DNA from: Cercospora beticola
Taxonomy: Eukaryota > Ascomycota > Dothideomycetes > Mycosphaerellales > Mycosphaerellaceae
Direction: 5' to 3'
NCBI RefSeq assembly: GCF_033473495.1
Contig: NC_088937.1
Span: 1,674,001-1,738,000, forward strand
Length of the DNA stretch: 64,000 nucleotides
Part shown: positions 21,800 through 31,497 of the stretch, in pieces
Layout of the letters: each line of letters begins with the position of its first letter
Numbering within the stretch: the first letter of the stretch is position 1
Position numbers and translations under genes: made by a program
The notes under the pieces: model-generated
What the model was told of the DNA's origin: nothing
The model's database searches: none
Seen by the model: the letters and a program-made list of their open reading frames with translations, nothing else

Positions 21800-22158
21800 G
21801 ATCGCGGTGTTGCTTCGTGTGTGGTTTGAGAGGAAGCGGTTCGCTCGTTGTCGGTCGGCGCTGGGCGGTTGCTGTCTGCTGAATCTTCAATCTCGCAATT
21901 CAGCGTAGGTGTGGAATTCGGGCTGGTCGGGCGACCGTGCGCCGTGCGCCAAGCCTGCATCCAGCGGGAAACCCGCATTGCCGCCAAAGTCCTCGTCCTC
22001 ACTTCAATCTTTTGCACTTCGCCTTCTTCTCCATTGCACCTGCTCTAATTTGAGCAGAAGCCAATGTTTCCACGCCTTACAATCTTGCCAGGCAGAGACC
22101 GATGTAGATTGAACATCTGAGCTGGGAAGGTCTGCACGTTATCGCAGCAAATTTCGCC
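21800..22158. promoter_or_regulatory. Divergent promoter region, RPS29 / DUF4604
   Basis: The 359 bp between the two ATGs must serve both genes. C/T-rich stretches (around 22010-22060) resemble the pyrimidine tracts common upstream of fungal ribosomal-protein genes; no precise factor site is claimed. Confidence 0.4.
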
Positions 22159-22656
22159 ATGCCAAAGGACAAATTGAGCTACGATTCCTCGCTGCCGCCA
22201 TTCCTGCAACGACTTCATGAACAAAAGGCTGGGCGAGGAGACACGGACCGTCACGAGCAGCCCATCGCGCGTGCAAAGCGCGTCAAAGATCCCAATGAGG
22301 ACGATGGCCCAACTGTTGTCGACGAGAGCGGTGAAACGCTGAGTAAGGAAGAATACGAGAAACTTCAGAAAGCCAATGCTGGCGTGGACGATACCTCTAA
22401 CGTAAAGGGAGAGAGTGACCCGGCCGCCGAGCCGAAGATGTCAGGCGCTCTTCCGGAGGACTCCCTGCACGGTAAAAACGTCAAGGTCACTGACGGCACT
22501 GCGCAAAAGAAACGCAAAGCAGCAAAAGTGGTTGGCAACGATGACGAATCCCAGATTGATGGCGAGACGACATCTTCAGGCCAGAAGCAGTCCAAAAAGC
22601 CGAAAAAGAAACAAAAATCAGTGAAGCTTGCGTTCAACGATGATGATGGAGACTGA
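22159..22656 (+). CDS. DUF4604 family protein (small, charged)
   Basis: A 165-residue intronless protein starting MPKDKLSYDSSLPPFLQRL, the signature opening of the DUF4604 family (related to human KIAA1143). The rest is Lys/Asp/Glu-rich: a conserved VVDESGETLSKEEYEKL segment (about 53-70), basic Lys tracts near 116-122 and 143-155 that look like nuclear or nucleolar localisation signals, and an acidic C-terminus. The family has no assigned biochemical function. The disorder-rich composition suggests a nuclear or ribosome-biogenesis role, as inference only. Shares its upstream region with RPS29. Confidence 0.85.
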   Translation: MPKDKLSYDSSLPPFLQRLHEQKAGRGDTDRHEQPIARAKRVKDPNEDDGPTVVDESGETLSKEEYEKLQKANAGVDDTSNVKGESDPAAEPKMSGALPEDSLHGKNVKVTDGTAQKKRKAAKVVGNDDESQIDGETTSSGQKQSKKPKKKQKSVKLAFNDDDGD

Positions 22657-23436
22657 ATTATCCCCGACCGTTGGTCGCACATACTCTGAATCCAGCAGCG
22701 AGAACCGAGAAGGAATCAAAGAAATTCACTCGTCACTCCAATTCAGTCTCCGGAACGCTCATGTGAAAAGCCCACTGGTAAGCTCACACCATCTCTCACC
22801 ACCAGCACAATGATGATACTCTTATATTGGAGCTGTCTAACTCCCAAATTGGGACATGGCGAAAGAAACTATACGCAAAACCTCTGAAAGGCGCAGCCGC
22901 TTCCTGTTCCATACATTGCTTGGCGGTCGATCAAAAGCTGACGACGAGTCGTAGATTCAAAGTCATGTTCGTATACATGACCAAAACAAGCTATTTGGCA
23001 GAACAACATGTTTCCAGCATCAATTGGCATTGGCAATCAGCACTCGAAATGCAGCTGGATCTTCCACTTCGATGGATACCACACGGCATGCCACTCGGAT
23101 TGGTCAGCCGGACCACGCGCCCTGTGCGGACTGTTGGCATCCTTTGTCTTGCAAGCTAATGTGACATTTTACTTGCATTGGGAACCATGGCGTGCCCGGT
23201 TTTCGGCCATGATACACATCACAATTGACGTGTGCGCGGAACGGTAAGCGGCCGACGCATAATGCCGTGGTGGCATGAAACAATCGATAGGAAATTTAGA
23301 GTTCTTATGGCTACATAGGGCAAGACACGCACACAGCTTGTGCTTGAACATGGGCCGCCGTATATAAAGACGGCGGGCTTCCACGGAGCTGCAGAATCCT
23401 ATCACATCCGCTTTGCGACCTTTTTTCTCGAGTAGC
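22657..23436. other. Intergenic, 0.8 kb
   Basis: 3' UTR of the DUF4604 gene and promoter of the acyl-CoA ligase gene. A 110-residue open frame (22827-23159) has no motif and is not called. Confidence 0.5.
23361..23369 (+). promoter_or_regulatory. TATA box of the acyl-CoA ligase gene
   Basis: TATATAAAG lies 68 bp upstream of the ATG at 23437. It is a near-perfect TATA consensus and the clearest core promoter element I noticed in the window. Confidence 0.6.
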
Positions 23437-25227
23437 ATGGCAAACAGCTCTGACGTGTATGGAGGCCCGCTCGAAGATGGCACCTCAATCTTCACGCATC
23501 TTGCTGAAGGTCTCGCCAAAAACGCTGATGGATTGGCTGTGATCACTGTGCACCAATCAGCCGACCATCTTTCTGAGCTCACCACCTGCAAAACGAGTCT
23601 GGACCCCAGTGGCACGGGGGCAGGCGATGCATCTACTCGCAACTGCCTGGCATGGACTTACAATCAGCTACATGCGGCTGCCGTCAAGCTGGCAATTGGC
23701 CTGCAACAACGGGGCATCCAACCAGGCATGCGGATCGCGACATTCATACCGAACCGCGTGGAATACCCGCTACTATTGTGGATGTCTACACTGCTCCGCG
23801 TAACGCTCTGCTCTCTCGATCCTGGTGCAACTCAACCTCCTCGTGAAGCTGAACTGGAGTCATTCCTGACTAGATTGAAACCCGATGCCGTCGTAGTGCT
23901 GGATTCGTCTGCTGGCATGCAAGTTAATTCTGTTCTTTCGAGACTAAGTCTACCGGCCCCAAAAGTCAAGATTGTTCTCGATGGCGGACCTCGCGAGAAT
24001 TGGACTACCATTATCGACCTTGCGAGATCTGTCAAGACGAATGAAAGCGAGTCGGAAGCACTCGTTGAATCTGCTCTGCATGATGATCCGAACAGGACAA
24101 GCTTCATACTCTTTACTTCAGGCACCTCTTCCGGCCGGCCAAAAGGCTGCGTCCGCCGCGTGGCTGGCACAACTAATTCACTCCATATTCTGCGATGGGG
24201 CGACGAGTTCCATGCTAAATCGCGAGTGGTGGTTTCGACTGCCAATTTTCGCGTCATCTGTCCGACACTACATCTTTCTGCCTGGAAAGCCGGTGCTTGC
24301 GCAGTCATGCCCGATCCCACGAAGGGCGTTCAAGGAACGATGCAGGCGATCCGTGAGCATGAGATCACATTCTTACTCTTCATCCCAGCTCTCTTACATG
24401 CTTTTGTCGCAGAGCTGCAAACAACAGGGAAGTCTCTGGACTCAAGTAGTATTAAAGCGGTCGTATTAGGAGGAGACGTGGTGACACGCGACCTTATGTT
24501 CAAAGCAGAGAAGACTTTCCCGCAAGCCAATATTTTCGCCACGCATGGTATGACAGAAGGAGACAGTCTATTCGAGTGGCCTTTCTTGAATAGTACCAAT
24601 GGTGTGGAAAGCATTCCCTACTTCAAGGATATTTGCCCGCTGGGTAAAGTGGCAAAAGGCGCTCATCTCCGCATTCGTGATACGGGCACTGGGAAAATTA
24701 CTCGCAGAGGCGAGCCTGGAGAATTGGTTGCGCACTGTAAGAGTATCATCAAGCACTATCTCGACCACACAAACGAAGAAGCCTTTCTGCAAGACGAAGA
24801 AGACGGTAAACAGTGGTTCCGGACAGGCGATTTGGCTGTCATCAACGAGGACGGGCTGATCTATATTCTTGGCCGCATTAAAGATATAATCATGCGAGCT
24901 GCTATACCGATCACGCCTGCAGCACTTGAAAACTGCATTGCAGTTTTCACGGGCTCCTCGGCGGCGGTCCTGGCGTGGCCGCACGCCACTCTTGGACAAG
25001 TCCCGTTCGCTGTCGTTGAGGACTTGCATGGCAAGACAGCAGAAGACGTTAAGAGCCAGGTATTGACGATGTTCGGGAAAGACTACGCATTGGAAGGGGT
25101 GGTGACTTTACGACAATTAGGCTTAAATTCGTGGCCATTGAACGCTACAGGAAAACTTATGAAGCTGGAGTTGATGCCAAAGGTGGAGGAGTATTTGAAC
25201 ACAACATCTCTGACCCCGACGAGATGA
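23437..25227 (+). CDS. AMP-forming acyl-CoA synthetase / 4-coumarate-CoA ligase-like enzyme
   Basis: Member of the ANL adenylating superfamily: activates a carboxylic acid with ATP to an acyl-adenylate and passes it to CoA. Intronless, 596 residues from the ATG at 23437 (an upstream TTG extends the frame by 8 codons and is ignored). Motifs in order: A3 phosphate loop FTSGTSSGRPKGC (about 226-238), A5 THGMTEGD (about 369-376), A7 WFRTGDLAVINEDG (about 463-476), hinge GRIKDIIMRAA, and the C-terminal catalytic-Lys segment PLNATGKLMKLEL (about 567-580). There is no PKS-type carrier or reductase domain and no clear PTS1 tail (ends TPTR). The substrate cannot be told from sequence. No biosynthetic genes surround it, so a catabolic or stand-alone role is more likely than a cluster. 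Confidence 0.88.
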   Translation: MANSSDVYGGPLEDGTSIFTHLAEGLAKNADGLAVITVHQSADHLSELTTCKTSLDPSGTGAGDASTRNCLAWTYNQLHAAAVKLAIGLQQRGIQPGMRIATFIPNRVEYPLLLWMSTLLRVTLCSLDPGATQPPREAELESFLTRLKPDAVVVLDSSAGMQVNSVLSRLSLPAPKVKIVLDGGPRENWTTIIDLARSVKTNESESEALVESALHDDPNRTSFILFTSGTSSGRPKGCVRRVAGTTNSLHILRWGDEFHAKSRVVVSTANFRVICPTLHLSAWKAGACAVMPDPTKGVQGTMQAIREHEITFLLFIPALLHAFVAELQTTGKSLDSSSIKAVVLGGDVVTRDLMFKAEKTFPQANIFATHGMTEGDSLFEWPFLNSTNGVESIPYFKDICPLGKVAKGAHLRIRDTGTGKITRRGEPGELVAHCKSIIKHYLDHTNEEAFLQDEEDGKQWFRTGDLAVINEDGLIYILGRIKDIIMRAAIPITPAALENCIAVFTGSSAAVLAWPHATLGQVPFAVVEDLHGKTAEDVKSQVLTMFGKDYALEGVVTLRQLGLNSWPLNATGKLMKLELMPKVEEYLNTTSLTPTR

Positions 25228-25306
25228 GGATATAGGGAAAAGCGCAAAGAGAACAAAGTTGAGAAATGGAAATCATTCATTGAAATTCCTCCTCACATCT
25301 CCCCAT

Positions 25307-25717
25307 TCATCGACGACCATAAACATCAACAACCGAAACGCTACGATGTGTCTTTCCGACAGAAGACGACTGCCGCAATTCACTCTTCTTCGCTTCCCAT
25401 AAAGCAAGAAAGTCCTTTGCTAGGACCCACTTATCAGTGCCCTTTTCTGGAGCATCTGCTTGCTTTTCGAGCGCGGCCTGCGCAGCCTCTACCATGTGGA
25501 TTGTCCTTGCAATACACCGTTCGACATTAATGTCTAATTTTGCGTCGTCAGCAGCTGTTTGTCCCACGACGGAGATGAATTCCACAACGCGATCCTGTCG
25601 CTTATTCTTTTTGAGTGCTTGGGATGTTTCTCTGGCACGATCCATCATCCATTCCATGCGATTTGCTCCGGCCGGCGGAGAGGGTGGTGGGGAGACACTG
25701 GCGGATCGGGACTTCAT
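25307..25717 (-). CDS. Small unknown protein, paralogue of the gene at 26170-26745
   Basis: A 136-residue intronless protein with no family I recognise. Its N-terminus is Ser/Pro-rich (SVSPPPSPP). A short motif MEWMMDRARE follows (21-30), then a basic stretch and an amphipathic helix (66-83, ERCIARTIHMVEAAQAAL). The same two elements, in the same order, occur in the protein encoded 0.45 kb further along on the same strand, so the two look like an old tandem duplication. No signal peptide, membrane segment or cysteine pattern is visible. The stop is only 79 bp from the stop of the acyl-CoA ligase, so the two 3' UTRs probably overlap. Confidence 0.65.
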   Translation of the reverse strand: MKSRSASVSPPPSPPAGANRMEWMMDRARETSQALKKNKRQDRVVEFISVVGQTAADDAKLDINVERCIARTIHMVEAAQAALEKQADAPEKGTDKWVLAKDFLALWEAKKSELRQSSSVGKTHRSVSVVDVYGRR

Positions 25718-26169
25718 TATAGATAAGCTGATGATGTAGGGTTTGAAGGGAATTGACTGGTCAGACCTGCTGATGAATGTTAAAGGAGAAATGAAACTAG
25801 ATCGCTGCGTGTTGCATGATATCGCAGAAGGAGAACAAGAACAGATGTAGGAGACACTATCAAAGAGCTATTAATGGCACATGGACCAGAGGAAACAATG
25901 GCAGGTTGCTTCTTGGCATCTGGACAAAGAGATAGTGCTGGACAAGGAAGAATTAAGCACCAATGACAAGAGCTTTGAGAGATTCTGGAGATGGTATTCG
26001 TGCGAGAGTTCGTTGGAAAGTAGTTTGGAGTGTATTAAATTTGAGAACGAGTCATACCTGATGACTTACCTGCAAACTTACACTGGTAAATGCTGTCATA
26101 CATGCTAGATCATGCACTGCTTGTCAGATGTCTTTCAAAGACATGGAGATCAAGATCCCACACCCGGCT
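25718..26169. other. Spacer between the two paralogues, 0.45 kb
   Basis: AT-richer than its surroundings. It should hold the promoter of the 25307-25717 gene and the 3' UTR of the 26170-26745 gene. A 75-codon open frame (25881-26108) has no recognisable feature. Confidence 0.4.
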
Positions 26170-26745
26170 CTATCGTGAGCTTGGCGTGCTTGAGCTTACA
26201 GCAGGAGTGCTGGCAGGACGGGGAATCCGCGACACGCTACGCAAGCTGACACTGGTGGTCGCTGTCGACGCGGTCGATGCGGAGGTAGATGTAGAACTGC
26301 TCGATGTGGAAGCAACGGAGGCCGGCCGTGGGATCCGTGAGGGGCAAGGAGAGGCGGCCAGTGGCTTATACTCATCGATTGTCTGCATCACATCCACCAA
26401 CAATCGGTTAGTCCGCTCAATCTTGTAACCTTGGAGCTTTCGGCCAAGGCTGCCGGTGTACTGCTTCGCGCGGGCATGATCTTCTTCGGCTGCTTCGGAC
26501 GGAGTGAGCTCGAATGGCAGGAGCTTAGGGCGGTCGAGTTGTGCCTGTGCAGTCTCGATCAGCGTTGTAGTCTTGGCAATAGCACGCTCCAGTCTGAGTC
26601 GCTCCTCGAAATCGAGCGATTTGGGAAGCACAGGAGGTGGAGCAGCAGCGACGACAGGGACAACTCTTCGGGCTCGATTCATGTAATACTCGAGGTAGCT
26701 CACACCAGGTGGCGGTATATCGAGGGGTCTGCTGTTGTCCGACAT
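26170..26745 (-). CDS. Small unknown protein with Ser/Thr-rich tail, paralogue of 25307-25717
   Basis: A 191-residue intronless protein, start MSDNSRPLD. Elements shared with its neighbour: a Pro-rich N-terminus, LEYYMNRARR (18-27), and a helix ERAIAKTTTLIETAQAQL (53-70) that is identical to the neighbour's at 10 of 18 positions by eye. It differs by a longer C-terminus: a second Lys/Arg-rich helix (about 88-120), then a Ser/Thr/Ala tract (about 145-170) flanked by two copies of SRIPRPAS (about 136 and 176), an SxIP-like signature. SxIP motifs in basic Ser/Pro-rich context are known EB1/Bim1 microtubule-tip binders, so the two SRIP copies are a possible lead. The function is not known. Confidence 0.6.
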   Translation of the reverse strand: MSDNSRPLDIPPPGVSYLEYYMNRARRVVPVVAAAPPPVLPKSLDFEERLRLERAIAKTTTLIETAQAQLDRPKLLPFELTPSEAAEEDHARAKQYTGSLGRKLQGYKIERTNRLLVDVMQTIDEYKPLAASPCPSRIPRPASVASTSSSSTSTSASTASTATTSVSLRSVSRIPRPASTPAVSSSTPSSR

Positions 26746-27527
26746 TGGGGTTCTTCTGTTTGTTGTTAAGTTGAGTTGGCTGTGTGTCAGAAGGAGATTC
26801 TGTCTGTCGTAGAGTATCTGTCGAAGAAATCGAGATGCTAAGGGACAGGATAGTAGAGTTTTATGAAGAGTGTGCGAGCAGTATCAAAGGCATTGTCTGC
26901 TTCGCACAAAGCATGTTCTCGTAGTTTTCTTTGTGCTGCATTCATTGTATGCCGCCTTTGATGATGCATGTCGATGCATGTCGATGTGGCCAGCTCGAAA
27001 GATATGTGGATGGTCGGCATGTGAGAGGATCCGTCTGATGGTGAAAGGCAATTGACCACGTCAGCCGACCCGCTCGTCGCAGTGCAATAATGTCCCGATG
27101 GCGGTGGGTGAGGGGCGGAGCGGCAGCAGAGGTGAAACGACGATGATGATTGCCGCAGCCACTCGATGCTCCGCCACAGCGCCCGTCTATTTCCATCTGC
27201 AGGACCGGACCCCTTCTCAGCCTTGCAGACACACGCGCTGTACACGAACCGCTGCTGCATCTTTTTCGGTGCCTTTGTTGAATGCCGTCACGCCCGTTGC
27301 GCCTCGACCATCGCCGCAACTGCTCACGCACACGCATCCACCAACATTGGACCACTTGGCGAGCTGCGTAAGGCAGAACCCTGCACGCAACGCGCAATCA
27401 GCGCCTGCCACCTTCCGAAGCCAAAGCCACGACTGGGGACCGAGCACCAAAAGTCGGCCTATTCTTCCATTTTACAGACATCACCCTCCCACCGTACACA
27501 CCACAGTCGCTACACATCTCGCCCGTC
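26746..27527. promoter_or_regulatory. Divergent intergenic region, 0.8 kb
   Basis: Between the unknown-protein start (minus) and the rhomboid start (plus). It contains a short tandem duplication of a GATGCATGTC unit (about 26962-26984). Overlapping open frames at 26838-27541 have no supporting features. Confidence 0.4.
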
Positions 27528-29075
27528 ATGGCGGCGCATGACTACTACACGAACAACACCCACAACTACTACAACGCCACTCCTTACGACAACTACTCTT
27601 ACCGAAACGATGCGCCTCTCCCACCCGTCCCCCAGCAACCGCAGTCGCCTTTAGATGACCGCGCGGGTCTGTACACACATCAGGCGCCACAGCACAGCTA
27701 CCCTGGAGCGAGCGGGAGGAACCACCAAGATGGAGATCCCTTTGACGACGGCAATGCGATTCCACTAGACGGAAGGAAACCGAACAAATACGATTCAACA
27801 AACACAGTCTCGCCCGTGTTACCGCATGAGCAGGATGACCCTTTTGTGCGCGACGCAGACCCTCGGAGGAAGAGACGGCGTACGGATGGTATTGCGCCTC
27901 CCAAGCAGGGCTGGTTCAAAGGGAGGATTACATGGATGGTCTTTATCCTGACATTTGCCCAGATCGTGGTCTTCGTGGCGGAGTTGATCAGGAATGGTGT
28001 CCTCACTGGTACCCCTATCGCGATTAAGCCGTCATTCAATCCCATGATTGGCCCTTCGCCATATGTGCTGATCAACATGGGAGCGCGGTATCAGCCCTGC
28101 ATGCACACCATGCCCGGCGTCCAGGACAATGCGGTGCCCATTTCATGGCCCTGTCCGAACGCAACTGCGACCACTGGCGACAGTGTTACATGTCAGTTGT
28201 CAGATCTCTGTGGTTTCGATGCCGATCAGAACCCGCGCGTGAATGGGACGCTGGACGACAAACCTGCTCCCAATCAATGGTGGCGCTTTATTGTGCCCAT
28301 TTTCCTTCACGCTGGCATTATCCATATTGGCTTCAACATGCTACTGCAGCTAACGCTGGGCCGAGACGTGGAATTGCTGATTGGTAGCATCCGCTTTGCC
28401 ATTTTGTACTTCGCCTCTGGCATCTTTGGCTTCATCTTGGGCGGCAACTTCGCTGCTACGGGCATAGCATCCACTGGAGCTTCGGGCAGCTTGTTTGGCA
28501 TATTAGCCATCACTCTGCTCGACCTACTGTACACATGGAAGGAGCGAAGGAGTCCAGCCAAGGATTTGATGTTCATCTTCATCGACGTGGTCATCGCATT
28601 CGTGCTCGGTCTTCTACCTGGACTGGACAACTTCTCGCATATCGGAGGTTTCTTGATGGGACTGGTACTGGGTGTTTGTCTTTTGCGTTCACCTACCGCC
28701 ATCGGGCAACGTACATCAGACCCCATGTACACCCATGTTGCCGATCAAAACGATCGAAATGCAACACTCAAGGCCTTCGTCAAGGATCCTGTTGGCCATT
28801 TCAAGGGCCGGAAGGGTGTCTGGTGGGCGTGGTGGCTGGTCCGCGCAATTGCTCTAGTCGGAGCACTGATCGCTTTCATTTTACTCTTGAAGAACTTTTA
28901 CGAATGGCGTGGCGGGTGTTCTTGGTGCAAATATTTGTCATGCCTTCCTATCAAGGTGGGCGACACAGATTGGTGTAGCATTGGCAACCTAGACTTCACC
29001 AGTACGACCACCAATAGTACCTCGAAACGCAGTCTCCTGGAGTTGACGAGGGATGTTTTTGAGTTGCAGAATTGA
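27528..29075 (+). CDS. Rhomboid family intramembrane serine protease
   Basis: Predicted polytopic protease that cuts transmembrane substrates, probably in Golgi, endosome or plasma membrane. 515 residues, no intron. A Tyr/Asn/Pro-rich cytosolic N-terminus (1-140) with a basic RKRRR patch precedes the first membrane helix (about 142-165, WMVFILTFAQIVVFVAELI). A lumenal loop with several Cys follows, then the rhomboid core: WWRFIVPIFLHAGIIHIGFNM, GASGSLFG with catalytic Ser319, and DNFSHIGGFLMG with catalytic His371. A further helix lies near 440-460, after which comes a Cys-rich C-terminal segment. Size and layout fit the fungal seven-helix, secretory-pathway type rather than the mitochondrial PARL/Pcp1 type, since no targeting presequence is seen. 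Confidence 0.92.
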   Translation: MAAHDYYTNNTHNYYNATPYDNYSYRNDAPLPPVPQQPQSPLDDRAGLYTHQAPQHSYPGASGRNHQDGDPFDDGNAIPLDGRKPNKYDSTNTVSPVLPHEQDDPFVRDADPRRKRRRTDGIAPPKQGWFKGRITWMVFILTFAQIVVFVAELIRNGVLTGTPIAIKPSFNPMIGPSPYVLINMGARYQPCMHTMPGVQDNAVPISWPCPNATATTGDSVTCQLSDLCGFDADQNPRVNGTLDDKPAPNQWWRFIVPIFLHAGIIHIGFNMLLQLTLGRDVELLIGSIRFAILYFASGIFGFILGGNFAATGIASTGASGSLFGILAITLLDLLYTWKERRSPAKDLMFIFIDVVIAFVLGLLPGLDNFSHIGGFLMGLVLGVCLLRSPTAIGQRTSDPMYTHVADQNDRNATLKAFVKDPVGHFKGRKGVWWAWWLVRAIALVGALIAFILLLKNFYEWRGGCSWCKYLSCLPIKVGDTDWCSIGNLDFTSTTTNSTSKRSLLELTRDVFELQN

Positions 29076-29584
29076 ACGGAAAGACTGCTCGTACTGAATG
29101 CGAGTCTGAAATGGGCAGAAAGCTACGCTGAGCGCACACGGTACTCGGTGAAGCGAAGACCAAGAAACAGGGATATTTATTGTGTTTTAGCGAGGCGCTG
29201 GGGTTTTAACGACAGAGCGGGCCAACGGCATCGCCTATTGAAGGGCATGCATATGTAAAAGATCTGATCCATTTATGCATCGGGCGAAGGAAACGAGCAC
29301 AACTTGCACGAGACCCATGGGCGTGAAAGTCTATTAGCATGCAATTGATGAGTGAGACCCCAAACCTTTTCTTGCTTACCTGAAAACTATAACATATCAG
29401 CTTCATCCGCTACAATTTTCCGCTTACCTGTTGCTAGCATATGCCACCATATCAACCGACGCGAGATGCACTACTGCACGCCGCCCCTCACACGAATCCC
29501 GCATCACGGAAGCTCGAGCAGGTCGTTAGACGTTTCAATTTGCAACCTCATGTCAGAAGACGGCAGACCAGCACGCCGACAACA
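29076..29584. other. Intergenic, 0.5 kb
   Basis: 3' UTR of the rhomboid gene and promoter/5' UTR of the P450. The P450 frame is open back to an ATG at 29441, but the extra 48 residues lack a membrane anchor and are probably not translated. Confidence 0.45.
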
Positions 29585-31194
29585 ATGTTCCTCCGAATCG
29601 CAGGTGGCTTACTGACAGCCTGGATCATCTCTCACATCTACAAAATCACCTATAACCACTTCTTCCAGCCACTATCTCGCTTCCCCGGCCCAAAAGCAGT
29701 TTCCACAGGCTGGTACAAAGCTTATCAAGAAATCTATCTCGCCCGCAACTGGTTCGATGTCCTGAAAGAACTCCACGCTTCCTATGGCGAAATCGTTCGC
29801 GTTGGACCAAACGAATTACATTTCTGCTCTCCTACCGCATACCATGAAATCTACAATAACATGAATCGCTGGGATAAAGACGAAGTACTTTATACTTCTT
29901 TCGGCGAGGACGCGAGCTCGTTTGGGTATGTAAAGTATCGGGATGCGAAAATGAGGAAAGATGTTTTGGCTCCGATGTTTTCGAGACGAGCGATTTCGGA
30001 ATTGCAGGGTGTTGTGAAGGAGAAGATGGTGAGACTGTGTGGGGCTTTGGAGAGGAATTGGAAGGAGGGGAAATCGAGTGATGTTTTGTTTGCTTTGAGG
30101 TGTTTTACGTTGGATACGATTGTGGAGTATTGTTTTGCGAAGGATGTGGAGAGTACGGAGGTGGAGGACTTTCAGGTACGTGGATTTCTTTCAACAAGAA
30201 GAGGGTTGGAGTGTGATAGTATGCTGACTGAGCTGCCTCTCAGGCTCCGGTTGTGGTGGCTATGGATGCTTCTTTGCCTAGCTTCATCCTGTTCAAGCAC
30301 TTTTCCCTGCTTCGAAAAACTGTCTTTGGGCTTCCGGGCTGGTTGACGAGATTGAGTAATCCGGCACTGGCTGGCTTGGTCGATTTGCACGAACTGCTCA
30401 GTGCCCAGGTCAACGAGGTGGTGCAGAATCCAGCGTCATTGCAGAAGAGTCCTCATCCAACGATTTATCATCGACTCATGGATCCAGAACTCAACACAGC
30501 AGCAGGCATCCCTCCACCCAAAAGTCTCTTCGAGGAGGCACTGGCTCTAGTCTTCGGCGCTGTTGACTCCGCCGCGAACACGACTATGCTGGGGACATAT
30601 CACGTTTTGCAAAATTCCGATATCAAACGACGACTTCTGGAAGAACTCGAGACAGCATGGAAGTCGACATTGAACTCCAAAGCTTCCGACGAGTCCAGCA
30701 ACGAAGACAAACTCTCATCGATCCCCTCAATCGAAACCCTCGAACGCCTCCCATACCTCACAGCCATAATCAAAGAATCTCTCCGTCTCTCCCCAGGCGT
30801 CCCACACCCCCTGTCAAGAGTCACACCATCGACCGGAGCAACAATCAGCAACCAACACATCCCACCAGGAACCGTTATCGGAATGTCACATCTATTCGTC
30901 CACTATTCTCCCGAATGCTTCTCTTCACCCGAGACGTTCGACCCAGAGCGCTGGCTTCGACCCGACAGTGCCGCACTAGAAAAATGGCTAGTGCCATTCT
31001 CTCGTGGACCAAGAGCATGCCTAGGACTCACGTTGGCCATGTGCGAATTGTACTTCGCATTTGCTCTATTGTTCTGGGGATTTGATCTCCAATTGGACGG
31101 GACGAAAAAAGAGCATCTTGCGTATCGAGAGTGCTTTCTGCCTTCGTTTCGGGAGCCACATATGCGGGCTTTCTGTAAGCCCGTCGTGAGATGA
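29585..31194 (+). CDS. Cytochrome P450 monooxygenase
   Basis: Haem-thiolate oxygenase anchored to the ER. Exons 29585-30175 and 30244-31194 (68-nt intron, GTACGT...CTCAG) give 513 residues. I start at 29585 because the anchor helix (FLRIAGGLLTAWIISHIY) follows at once; an in-frame ATG at 29441 would put 48 residues before it. Motifs: FPGPKAVS proline hinge; I-helix EEALALVFGAVDSAANTTM, with Ser in the usual Thr position of the AGxDT motif; K-helix ESLRLSP (ExxR); PERW; haem loop FSRGPRACLGLTLA with Cys456. The layout resembles the fungal group that includes trichodiene-oxygenase-like P450s, but the substrate is unknown. No polyketide synthase, terpene cyclase or NRPS gene lies nearby. The acyl-CoA ligase is about 4 kb upstream, with three unrelated genes between. 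Confidence 0.92.
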
Positions 31195-31497
31195 GAGATT
31201 GTCAGCATTTTCTTGAGGATGAATGTGCTTATCAGGCAGGAACTTTGTGAAGCTGAATGTCATGTAGGACCATCGTCGTAACCGATGGCAGCCTGAAATT
31301 TCGTCTCTGTATGGAACACAACATCTATCGCTCAGTCGCGCTGTCTTTTTGTAATAACACAAATCTCGTTTACTCGCACAAACCTTCGGATCGCTTCCGA
31401 TTCTTGTTACATACATAGGGATTTCGGGAGGGTATCGTATTCAAGGCAGGTATCGCCATGAGAGGTCACCTTGACCGATCTCGAGATGGGCAGGCAA
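31195..31497. other. Convergent 3' region, 0.3 kb
   Basis: Between the P450 (plus) and alternative NADH dehydrogenase (minus) stops. Only 3' UTRs are expected. Confidence 0.5.

Noticed and set aside
23437..31194. Possible secondary-metabolite cluster (acyl-CoA ligase plus P450)
   Set aside because: No backbone synthase, transporter or cluster regulator is present, and unrelated genes separate the two enzymes.
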